The notes under the pieces were generated by a model. That model had not been told where the DNA came from, did no database searches, and saw nothing but the letters and a program-made list of their open reading frames with translations. A program made the position numbers and the translations under genes. This document shows positions 22,202 to 29,042 of a stretch of DNA of 29,042 nucleotides, one piece after another (position 1 is the stretch's first letter; each line of letters opens with the position of its first letter). The stretch comes from an uncultured Lachnospiraceae bacterium (GTDB lineage Bacteria; Bacillota; Clostridia; Lachnospirales; Lachnospiraceae), in the NCBI GenBank assembly GCA_934418055.1, contig CAKRWX010000004.1:1-29042 (forward strand). The letters are read 5' to 3'.

Positions 22202-23053
22202 ATGTGGGATAACATTGTTTTAAGCGGTTTTGCAGATGAGATCGATCCAAGCCTGGACGAGCAGATCCGTGTACTGAAAAAGCTGGGCATGAACCATATC
22301 GAGATGCGCGGCGTCAACGGCAAAGGTCTGGTGGAGTATACACTGGAAGAAGCCAAAGAGATTAAGAAAAGACTGGATGCAGAGGGCTTTGCCCTTTCTT
22401 CCGTTGGCTCTCCGATCGGTAAGATCAAAATCACTGATGATTTCGAGCCTCATATGGAATTATACAAACATACTGTAGACCTGGCACATCTGATGGAAGC
22501 CAGATATATCCGTATGTTCAGCTTCTTCATGCCAGAAGGCTGCGAGGACTACAGCCCATACAAAGACGAGGTTATGAACCGTCTGGGTAAATTTGTAGAC
22601 TATGCAAAAGCCAACGACATCGTTCTTCTTCACGAGAATGAGAAAGACATCTACGGCGATGTAGCTTCCCGCTGCGTAGAGATTCAGAAGAATTTCTACT
22701 GCGATCACTTCAAGGCAGTATTCGATTTCGCAAACTTCGTACAGTGCAAACAGAACACCTTAGAAGCTTACGAGATGATGAAACCATACGTGGAGTACAT
22801 CCACATCAAAGACGCCAGATGGGATGATGCCAGCGTTGTACCTCCGGGAACCGGAGACGGTCACGTAGCTGAGATCCTGGCCAAATTCAAAGCCGCAGGC
22901 TATCAGGGATATTTATCCTTAGAGCCACATCTGGCTGATTTTGCCGGTTTTGCTGCATTAGAGATGAATGCTTCCCAGAAAAAGAAATTAGGCGGAGAAG
23001 AAGCCTTCACCCTGGCACATGATTCCTTAGTAAAGATCATTGAGAGCCTGTAA
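22202..23053 (+). CDS. Sugar phosphate isomerase/epimerase-like TIM-barrel protein
   Basis: A 283-residue protein of the xylose isomerase-like/AP endonuclease 2 TIM-barrel family. Metal-ligand candidates fall at the expected strand ends: E145 in LLHEN, D175 in VFDFANF, H201 in YIHIKDARW and E241 in LSLEPHL. Members interconvert or dehydrate sugars and inositols and often work next to Gfo/Idh/MocA dehydrogenases, as here. AAAGGGG precedes ATG 22202. A strong terminator follows the stop. Family membership is firm; the reaction is not determined. Confidence 0.9.
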   Translation: MWDNIVLSGFADEIDPSLDEQIRVLKKLGMNHIEMRGVNGKGLVEYTLEEAKEIKKRLDAEGFALSSVGSPIGKIKITDDFEPHMELYKHTVDLAHLMEARYIRMFSFFMPEGCEDYSPYKDEVMNRLGKFVDYAKANDIVLLHENEKDIYGDVASRCVEIQKNFYCDHFKAVFDFANFVQCKQNTLEAYEMMKPYVEYIHIKDARWDDASVVPPGTGDGHVAEILAKFKAAGYQGYLSLEPHLADFAGFAALEMNASQKKKLGGEEAFTLAHDSLVKIIESL

Positions 23054-23064
23054 TATGGTAAGAT

Positions 23065-23112
23065 AAAAAAGAGCGTGTGAAAAATGAAAAATCATTTTTC
23101 ACACGCTTTTTT
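23065..23112. terminator. Bidirectional intrinsic terminator between the convergent isomerase and GH105 genes
   Basis: A perfect 16-pair stem (AGCGTGTGAAAAATGA at 23072-23087, reverse complement at 23092-23107) with an AAAA loop. Six A stand at 23065-23070 and a run of six T at 23107-23112, so it works for both strands. Confidence 0.92.
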
Positions 23113-23123
23113 ACGCTTCTTAG

Positions 23124-24236
23124 TTACTTTAATGCCTCACACAGGGCGATCAAAGTCAATGACTGTCCATAAGCCATCGGCCGGATCACAATATTCTTAT
23201 AATGATCCGCGTCATATCCCATTCCAGTACCAGCTGAAACATTTAATACGGTTCCATCCTCATCTACCTGTGCACAAAGCCCTGCCACAGCTTTTTCTGC
23301 ACATTCTACATAAGATTCATCCAGAATACCCAGCTTCAGTGCCTTTAAAATACCAGCCGTGATCGCTGCAGAACCAGAAGTCTCCTCATAACTGGTCGGG
23401 TCAGTCAGTACCGTATGCCACAGTCCATCTGGAGCCTGTAATTTTCTTAAGGTTTCTACCTGTGCCTTAAAGGTATCTACGATATAGTTGTAAACGCCTG
23501 GATCCAGGGTATCCTTTGCCACATCCAGATATTCCAGAATTCCATAAGTGAACCAGGAATTGCCTCTGCACCAGAAGATACCGCCAAAGTTGGAATTCTC
23601 CGGGAAGCTCCAGCCGTGGTACAGAAGCCCGGTATGTTTGTCATAAAGATATTTAATATGTACCAGCACCTGTCTGGTGGATTCTTCGATCCAGTCTTTG
23701 CGGTTGTAGAGGTGTCCCATCTTATTTAAGAACAGGACTGTCATAAATAAAGTATCTGCCCAGATCTCGCCGTCATTTAACTTGATGCCGTTGCGGTCAC
23801 CGATGGCAGTCGTCACATGCTGGAAGCCGTGATCCCTGGTTTTTGGCAGGTCATGCATCAGCCATTCTGCCTGGTCTAAGCACATTTTCTCGTATTCCGG
23901 TTTGCCAAGGGCGTTTAACAGGTTACAGATCATCAGATAAGGAGTCGTAGTGTTGATGTTGCGGCTTGGCAGACCCTTCTTTAAGTTGTTCTGGATCCAG
24001 TTTTCAAAGAAGTCCAGATACCGGTTATCTCCGTAGAAATTCTGGAGCTTATACAGGCCATATAAACCTACGCCCTGGGGCCAGTCCCATTCCTCAATAC
24101 CGAAATCTCTGGCGATCAGGCCCTGGTCGGATTGCTCTTTGGAAGTGTTTTTGTCGCTGTCATAATCTGCACCTCCCAGGTTCATCAGCTTGTCCATTAC
24201 CTTGTGGATGATTGGTAATAATTGTTCGTTTGTCAT
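23124..24236 (-). CDS. GH105 unsaturated (rhamno)galacturonyl hydrolase
   Basis: A 370-residue (alpha/alpha)6-barrel enzyme of the YteR/YesR type (GH105). It removes the 4,5-unsaturated uronic acid that pectate or rhamnogalacturonan lyases leave at the non-reducing end, inside the cell (no signal peptide). The catalytic aspartate is D161 in EIWADTLFM, and the barrel signature FWCRGNSWFTYG lies at about 221-232. A C-terminal IRPMAYGQSLTLIAL segment is also typical. Start ATG 24236 is preceded by GGAGGGG lying inside the last codons of the regulator gene, whose stop is one base away, so translation is coupled. It is the last gene of the kinase-regulator-hydrolase operon. Confidence 0.92.
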   Translation of the reverse strand: MTNEQLLPIIHKVMDKLMNLGGADYDSDKNTSKEQSDQGLIARDFGIEEWDWPQGVGLYGLYKLQNFYGDNRYLDFFENWIQNNLKKGLPSRNINTTTPYLMICNLLNALGKPEYEKMCLDQAEWLMHDLPKTRDHGFQHVTTAIGDRNGIKLNDGEIWADTLFMTVLFLNKMGHLYNRKDWIEESTRQVLVHIKYLYDKHTGLLYHGWSFPENSNFGGIFWCRGNSWFTYGILEYLDVAKDTLDPGVYNYIVDTFKAQVETLRKLQAPDGLWHTVLTDPTSYEETSGSAAITAGILKALKLGILDESYVECAEKAVAGLCAQVDEDGTVLNVSAGTGMGYDADHYKNIVIRPMAYGQSLTLIALCEALK

Positions 24237-24237
24237 G

Positions 24238-25764
24238 TTATTCCCCTCCATTTAATTTTTTTGCATAGGCGCTGGGTGTCAGACCCGTGCTTTTTTTGAA
24301 AATCTGGCTGAAATACTGTGGATTGTTGCCGCAGCCTACCTGCTGGGCCACCCATTGGATCTGCTCCGAATGGCCATCGGCCAGTAACTGCTTCGCTTTC
24401 TGAATCCTAAGGGACGTAAGGTAAGCAGAGAATTTCTGCCCGGTTTCTTTGATAAAACGTTTGCTGACGTAATCCACATTCATAAAGAGATAATTTTCGG
24501 AGATCCACTTTAAGGTCAGATTCGGATCGTCCAGATGCTCTTCCACATACTGGGTGATGCTGTCGATCAGAGGACTGGTATTCTGGGAGCCGTTGGCTGC
24601 CTGCTGTTCCAGCATGGCAGTTAATTGTTTCATGATCATAGCCCGCAGGGGCTCCAGCTCTGTCTGCTGGTTTAATTCCAGCAGGAATTCCGTGGCATCT
24701 GTGGAAGAAGTGCGCTTTCCGTTGGAGGTCAGCTTGATCACCGTGCGTGATCCGGTCTGGCGAAGAAAATCAAGGTTGGTGATCCCATCCAGAAGTCCCT
24801 GGATCTCCTGCAGATGGTTTTTCTGCATTTCTGCGGTTTCATCAGGAAGATATGAAGTAAGCTGCTCCATTTTCGAGATCAGTCCCCGGTAGTTGCAGAT
24901 AGGAACCGGCTGTAAACCATTCATAAAATAAATGGTTCCGTAGCGGCGGATCTTGCTGATCAGCTGTTCCAGCAGGGAGGCCAGATTGGAAAAGGAGAGT
25001 CTGCGGTATTCCAGTGCCGGAGCCACACTGGAGCTCAAGGAACGGAAATAGGAGTCCATACGGTCATAGGATACCTGATGGCTTTCAAAAAACAGAAGCA
25101 GGGTGTTTTTTACATAGATGCTGTAAAGAGGAATACCGGGGGCTTCCTGCCGCATATATTGGTAGATCAGGTTCAAGGCCGGATCACGCTGGTTTTCTTC
25201 TACATAATAGAAAAAGCACAGTTCGTAGCCGGTATTGGAAAAATCCATGTATCCGGAGTAGGAATCCCAGGAAGGACCATCTTCGTCCTGCAGAAAGATC
25301 CGTTCATGGATGATATTTGATAATAGGTTGTAATGCAGGTTGGTGACCAGATTTTTCTGCCGTTCCTGCATATCCTGAAATGCCTTCTGGTGGAAGTGTT
25401 CTTTGATCACATCCTGCATACTTTCGATGATCTGGTCTTCGTTACAGGGTTTTAACAGATAGTGGTGTACCCGGAACCGCATAGCCTGCTTGGCGTATTC
25501 GAATTCTCCGAATCCGGATAACAGGATAAACTGGATATTTAAGTCTGTCTGGGAGATTTTCTCGATCAGTTCCAGCCCGGACAGTCCCGGCATGCGGATA
25601 TCTGTCAGCACAATGTCCGGACATTCATCCAGGATCATGTTATAGGCTTCGATCCCGTCGCTGCACAGGCCGATCAGCTCGATTCCCAGACTGTTCCAGT
25701 CGATCATTTTTGAGATAGATTCCCGGATGATCCGTTCATCATCCGCAATAATTAGTTTTAACAT
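24238..25764 (-). CDS. YesN-type response regulator with AraC DNA-binding domain
   Basis: A 508-residue regulator. The receiver domain (1-120) has the acidic pair in IIADDE, phospho-acceptor D55 in LTDIRMPG and the conserved lysine in HYLLKPC. A long middle region (about 130-390) without recognised motifs is usual for YesN proteins. The C-terminal AraC double helix-turn-helix occupies about 400-505 (LTLKWISENYLFMNVDYVSKRFIKET ... GCGNNPQYFSQIFKKSTGLTPSAYAKK). ATG 25764 follows AAAGGAG. It lies 30 bases after the partner kinase gene and one base before GH105. YesM/YesN-type pairs in Firmicutes commonly govern plant polysaccharide loci. Confidence 0.93.
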   Translation of the reverse strand: MLKLIIADDERIIRESISKMIDWNSLGIELIGLCSDGIEAYNMILDECPDIVLTDIRMPGLSGLELIEKISQTDLNIQFILLSGFGEFEYAKQAMRFRVHHYLLKPCNEDQIIESMQDVIKEHFHQKAFQDMQERQKNLVTNLHYNLLSNIIHERIFLQDEDGPSWDSYSGYMDFSNTGYELCFFYYVEENQRDPALNLIYQYMRQEAPGIPLYSIYVKNTLLLFFESHQVSYDRMDSYFRSLSSSVAPALEYRRLSFSNLASLLEQLISKIRRYGTIYFMNGLQPVPICNYRGLISKMEQLTSYLPDETAEMQKNHLQEIQGLLDGITNLDFLRQTGSRTVIKLTSNGKRTSSTDATEFLLELNQQTELEPLRAMIMKQLTAMLEQQAANGSQNTSPLIDSITQYVEEHLDDPNLTLKWISENYLFMNVDYVSKRFIKETGQKFSAYLTSLRIQKAKQLLADGHSEQIQWVAQQVGCGNNPQYFSQIFKKSTGLTPSAYAKKLNGGE

Positions 25765-25794
25765 GAAAGCTCCTTTCTAGGTGCCGTGGCCCTG

Positions 25795-27582
25795 TCAGAC
25801 GGTCAGAGATGCTTCCGCATCTGGTGACAGAATTACCGGTTTTAATGGATATACCAGCTTTGCCACGGCCAGTTCTTCTTCATTATAGAGGGTCAGTCCA
25901 TAAGCCTCGCCATAGGTGATCTGCATTCGTTTCTGGATATTTAAAAGGCCGATACCAAAGCCGTGAGGCTCGATCTGCCGGTTTTCCAGCTTGGAAAGAA
26001 GGTCATCCTCGAAGGCAGAGCCGTCATTTTTTACATAGATGATCAATTGATCCTTTTCCGGACAAGCTTCTGCAGAAATGGAGATCAGACAGCCTTCCGT
26101 ATTTTCTTCCAGGCCATAGCGGATGGCATTTTCCACCAGAGGCTGTAAGGTCAGCTTTAAAACGTAACAGCTTAACAGGTTTTGTGGGATATCCGTCTGG
26201 AAATTCAGACGATCTTCAAACCGGTATTTCTGGATGGTGATGTAATACTGGATCAGCTCCAGCTCTTTTTGCAGGGGAACCTGCTTGGAACGGTGATCCA
26301 GGGTGATCCGCAGAAGACTTCCAAGGGCTTCTGCCATGGCGGAAATGTCCTTTGCGCCCAGAATTTTAGCCCTCCAGTTGATGGATTCCAGAGTATTATA
26401 CAGAAAATGAGGGTTCATCTGATTTTCCAGAGCCTTAAATTGTGCTTCTTTGATCAGAATCTCATTTAAGTAATTGGTCTGGATCAGCTGGTTGACCTCG
26501 TTGACCATATGGTCAAACTGGCGGTGGAGGATTCCAAGCTCGTCTTTGCGGTTTTCGTAATCATAGTCATTTTCCAAAGGCTCCTTTTGTCCATCACCGA
26601 ATTGCCGGATCTTCATAAGAAGACGGTCAAAATGGCGGGTGATAGAGTCGATCAGCCAGGAAGACAGGGTGAATGACAGGATCACCGACAGAATCAGGAT
26701 CAGGACCACCAGCCGGATGCTGGTATTTAAGGAAGAACGGATGTTGTCAAATGGAATCAGACAGACATAATTCCAGTTAAAGCCGGGAATCTGTCCTTTC
26801 ACATAAAAGAAGTTTTCATTGTCAAGGTGCAGGGAGTTGTAGTGGCCGGAAAACAGGGTCTGATACTGCTGGATCGCGTCTTTGGGAAGCTGATCGGAAC
26901 CGTACAGAAGCTGATCCTCTTCGGAAAGCAGGTACTGGGCCTGCTGCTGTAAAAATCCAGGAGAAGATGTGTCATTGACCAGACCATTTAAGTCCACATT
27001 GACCACCAGAACTCCAAGGGAGTCCAATTTTAAATACTCGGTGCGGCGGATGGCCTTCACCATAAATAATCCGTATTCCTGCGCGTAATCCGTAACCCAG
27101 ATGGTAGCGCCATCAGCCGCAAGTCCCTGTCTGTACAGATCTTCTTCCACTTCATCGGGAAGAACCGCGCTTCCCGCCGGGACATGGGTGTGAATGGAAA
27201 TGGTATCCTGGTACAGATTCATGTAGCGGATATGGTTTTTGCGGAAGTTGGTGTAATATTCTCCCAGGGAATTATATACATGGCGGTAAGCCAGGTTGGC
27301 GGCCTGTGGATTTTCCGTATCTTTTAAAATGCCCAGGTAATTCTGGATGCTGTTATCGGATAAAAACAGGTCTGCCATGCTGTTTAAGTTGTTCAAACTG
27401 TTCTGCATGTCCAGGGCAGAGGCTGACAGGGCAGAAGCAGCTGTCTCATACAGGACATTGTCATAGGTGGTTGTGATCAGGTGAAGTCCTGTCAAAGCAG
27501 CTGCGGACAGCAGAGCAATACAGGCAAATACAATGGCCTGGATTTTATGTTTTAATGGCAGGTTACGCAGGAATTGTCTCAT
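25795..27582 (-). CDS. YesM-type sensor histidine kinase
   Basis: A 595-residue membrane kinase. Membrane helix 1 lies at about 15-36, followed by a large extracytoplasmic sensor of some 245 residues (Cache-like in length), membrane helix 2 around 285-306, and a HAMP linker. The His_kinase domain has the phospho-acceptor H392 in QMNPHFLYNTLE, and the ATPase domain has the N-box LQPLVENAIRYGL and the G-box GFGIGLLNIQKRM. Start: ATG 27582 has GGAG upstream; ATG 27609 lies only about 6 bases after the predicted transcription start and has no ribosome binding site. It is probably a receptor for an external oligosaccharide or a solute-binding protein. Confidence 0.92.
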   Translation of the reverse strand: MRQFLRNLPLKHKIQAIVFACIALLSAAALTGLHLITTTYDNVLYETAASALSASALDMQNSLNNLNSMADLFLSDNSIQNYLGILKDTENPQAANLAYRHVYNSLGEYYTNFRKNHIRYMNLYQDTISIHTHVPAGSAVLPDEVEEDLYRQGLAADGATIWVTDYAQEYGLFMVKAIRRTEYLKLDSLGVLVVNVDLNGLVNDTSSPGFLQQQAQYLLSEEDQLLYGSDQLPKDAIQQYQTLFSGHYNSLHLDNENFFYVKGQIPGFNWNYVCLIPFDNIRSSLNTSIRLVVLILILSVILSFTLSSWLIDSITRHFDRLLMKIRQFGDGQKEPLENDYDYENRKDELGILHRQFDHMVNEVNQLIQTNYLNEILIKEAQFKALENQMNPHFLYNTLESINWRAKILGAKDISAMAEALGSLLRITLDHRSKQVPLQKELELIQYYITIQKYRFEDRLNFQTDIPQNLLSCYVLKLTLQPLVENAIRYGLEENTEGCLISISAEACPEKDQLIIYVKNDGSAFEDDLLSKLENRQIEPHGFGIGLLNIQKRMQITYGEAYGLTLYNEEELAVAKLVYPLKPVILSPDAEASLTV

Positions 27583-27621
27583 AATATCAGAAAGTCTCCA
27601 TCGTTTCATACAGTTATAAAA

Positions 27622-27650
27622 ATTATATAAAAAATAACGGATAAAAACAA
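27622..27650 (-). promoter_or_regulatory. Promoter of the YesM/YesN/GH105 operon
   Basis: On the minus strand: TTGTTT (27645-27650), a 17-base spacer and a perfect TATAAT (27622-27627). The start point would be near 27615, which supports translation from ATG 27582 rather than 27609. Confidence 0.6.
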
Positions 27651-27681
27651 TCTTTTATTGGGACAAGTGGGAAAATTGAAT

Positions 27682-27764
27682 AAAAACGCCGTTTTTTTGT
27701 AAGGAACTTCCAAACGCAGGATTTCATTTCACAAGCAGGAATATTCCGTAAAAACGGCGTTTTT
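27682..27764. promoter_or_regulatory. Cluster of four palindromes between the GH88 and kinase genes
   Basis: In order: AAAAACGCCGTTTTT (27682-27696), GGAACTTCC (27703-27711), GGAATATTCC (27738-27747), and AAAAACGGCGTTTTT (27750-27764). Each is nearly or fully self-complementary, and the outer two are exact reverse complements of each other, so the whole 83-base block can fold as one long hairpin on either strand. It may be a terminator for the GH88 transcript with a large loop, or an operator for the promoter at 27622-27650. The sequence alone does not decide between them. Confidence 0.55.
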
Positions 27765-27777
27765 GCAATTGATCAAA

Positions 27778-28905
27778 CTACCAGATCAGGAAAGCCTTAT
27801 TCTGCAGCTTCAGAGAAGCCTCTAATAAGAAGTAATCTCCGTAAATGATCGGTACCTGGCGGTCTTCTGCACGATGGTATTTGGCGGAGCCGCACTGTAA
27901 GAGACCATCGGTGTCCGGATTCCAGTCAGAGAAATCGCGGGTTAGTTTTTCATAGATTTTCCATGCAGATTTCTCGTAGAGCGGTTTTTCATATTCACTC
28001 ACCCATTCAGCAATTTCTAATAATCCACAGGCAGCACAGGCGGCGGCAGTGGTATCGTAATAAACCGGTTCTTCCGGTGCCCGGAAATCAATCAGGGACA
28101 CATAGTCTGTCAGGGAGATATTGGCCAGGAAATAGTGAGCAACCTGTTTGGCGGCATTTAAGTAGGAAGTGTTTTTGGTATACCGGTAGGCCAGAGCCAG
28201 ACCATAGATGGCCCACGCTTGTCCCCTGGACCAGGAGGAATTTTCCCCGTATCCCTGTCCGCCTGGGGCAGCCAGCACTTCACCGGTGGCTTCATCGAAT
28301 TCCACGATGTGGTTGCAGGAGCCGTCTTCCCGGAGAATGTGCCGCAGCACGCTGTCCAGATGATGAATGGCGGTCTGGCGGTAATGATCTCCGACACCCT
28401 GATCCGCAGCCCAGAATAATAGCGGCAGATTCATAACGCAGTCGATGATCATCTGACTTAAGCCCGGACGGTTCCAGGCCCGGATGTATTCGCCAGCAGG
28501 ACAGTAGCGGGAAGCTAAGACAGCGGCGGCCCGGAGTCCCCGTTTGCGGGCTGTTGGGTCATCGGTGAGGCTGTAATGGGCTACGGCTGTGTGAAGCCAC
28601 AGAAATCCTACATCGTGATCCAGAAGATTGAAATTGTCAAAGGCCTTCTCCAGACGATTTTCCAGGGAAATGGCTTCCTTCTGGTATTTGTTGTCGCCCT
28701 CTGCGTGGTACATCTGCCACATGATTCCGCCCCAGAATCCGTTGGTCCACCAGTTGATTGTGGAGTCATCGAATTCTGGATATACTCCATTTACAGGTAT
28801 GTACGGGATTCGCCCATTCATCCGGTCGCATTCGGCGGAAAATTTCTGTTTCATAGATGCGTAGGTGGAAGAAAGATATTCTTGTTGTTCTTTATTCAAG
28901 CTCAT
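27778..28905 (-). CDS. GH88 unsaturated glucuronyl hydrolase
   Basis: A 375-residue (alpha/alpha)6-barrel enzyme of family GH88, related to GH105. It removes unsaturated uronic acid from oligosaccharides made by polysaccharide lyases by hydrating the C4-C5 double bond. Family landmarks: NWWTNGFWGG (51-60), D98 in DHDVGFLWL, D155 in MIIDCVMNLPLLFWA (corresponding to the catalytic aspartate of the Bacillus enzyme), and SSWSRGQAWAIYG (223-235). There is no signal peptide, so it acts in the cytoplasm. AAAGGAG stands 6 bases before ATG 28905, and the start lies inside the end of the upstream gene, so the two are coupled. GH88 members are best known for glycosaminoglycan, gellan or xanthan fragments, so the locus may also take such substrates. 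Confidence 0.9.
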   Translation of the reverse strand: MSLNKEQQEYLSSTYASMKQKFSAECDRMNGRIPYIPVNGVYPEFDDSTINWWTNGFWGGIMWQMYHAEGDNKYQKEAISLENRLEKAFDNFNLLDHDVGFLWLHTAVAHYSLTDDPTARKRGLRAAAVLASRYCPAGEYIRAWNRPGLSQMIIDCVMNLPLLFWAADQGVGDHYRQTAIHHLDSVLRHILREDGSCNHIVEFDEATGEVLAAPGGQGYGENSSWSRGQAWAIYGLALAYRYTKNTSYLNAAKQVAHYFLANISLTDYVSLIDFRAPEEPVYYDTTAAACAACGLLEIAEWVSEYEKPLYEKSAWKIYEKLTRDFSDWNPDTDGLLQCGSAKYHRAEDRQVPIIYGDYFLLEASLKLQNKAFLIW

Positions 28906-29041
28906 AGCAGTCTCCTTTGCCAGTGATAATTTTGCCAGGTTTTAGAAAGCCGGTGACTGTCGAGTGGATCTCATAGATACCTGGTTTTAAGGAAGCGGTA
29001 ACTGACGGGATCTTTGTCAGCGGATACATCAGGTTCACATT
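28892..29041 (-). CDS. C-terminal end of an upstream gene (5' part outside the window)
   Basis: An open frame on the minus strand enters from the right edge and encodes 49 residues ending at a TAA at 28892-28894. It overlaps the GH88 start by 14 bases. The residues read as alternating beta strands (MYPLTKIPSVTASLKPGIYEI, then TVTGFLKPGKIITG), suggesting a beta-sandwich C-terminal domain, as in polysaccharide lyases or heparinase-like proteins. That is a guess from texture and the GH88 partnership, not a family match. The frame is long relative to its surroundings and is joined to GH88 in the usual operon manner, so I consider it real. Confidence 0.6.
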   Translation of the reverse strand, partial: NVNLMYPLTKIPSVTASLKPGIYEIHSTVTGFLKPGKIITGKGDCYELE

Positions 29042-29042
29042 T

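Overview
The window looks like a chromosomal segment of a Gram-positive anaerobe of the Clostridia, most likely Lachnospiraceae. This rests on strong AGGAGG-type ribosome binding sites, short tightly packed operons, T-tailed intrinsic terminators, YesM/YesN-type two-component regulation and the flavour of the proteins. I cannot name a species. No tRNA, rRNA, CRISPR array, transposase or integrase was seen. No gene-free stretch exceeds 300 bases.

Region 1 (1-9429, all +) is a seven-gene run with gaps of 17 bases or less and several overlapping stops and starts. It opens with the last two genes of a Wadjet (JetABCD) plasmid-defence operon: a 5'-truncated SMC-like ATPase JetC and the Toprim nuclease JetD. 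It continues with an aspartate-dehydrogenase-like protein that lacks the expected active-site histidine, a small nitroreductase, and a three-gene set of a leucine-rich-repeat protein, a VWA protein with a degenerate metallopeptidase motif, and a MoxR-type AAA+ ATPase. The set is coupled to the nitroreductase by a TAATG overlap. This is the part most likely to hold an undescribed system.

Region 2 (9496-14187, +) holds a DUF378 membrane protein with a terminator, then a two-component system (sensor kinase and OmpR-type regulator) apparently co-transcribed with an exported L,D-transpeptidase, followed by a major-facilitator transporter.

Region 3 (14188-17392, +) holds a DEAD-box RNA helicase behind a near-consensus promoter and a leader containing a complete intrinsic terminator. 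N-acetylglucosamine-6-phosphate deacetylase (nagA) follows, then a bidirectional terminator.

Region 4 (17393-29042) is a polyuronide (pectin-type) utilisation locus built from small modules, each with its own regulator. They are a GH4 enzyme with the CHEV motif of alpha-galacturonidases facing an AraC regulator; a second AraC regulator facing a Gfo/Idh/MocA oxidoreductase plus sugar isomerase operon; a YesM/YesN-type kinase and regulator in one operon with a GH105 unsaturated uronyl hydrolase; and a GH88 unsaturated glucuronyl hydrolase translationally coupled to a gene whose C-terminus alone lies in the window. The enzymes fit a scheme in which lyase-generated oligouronides are imported, cleaved inside the cell by GH105, GH88 and GH4, and the monomers enter catabolism through the oxidoreductase and isomerase. 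No transporter or lyase of the locus is visible in full.
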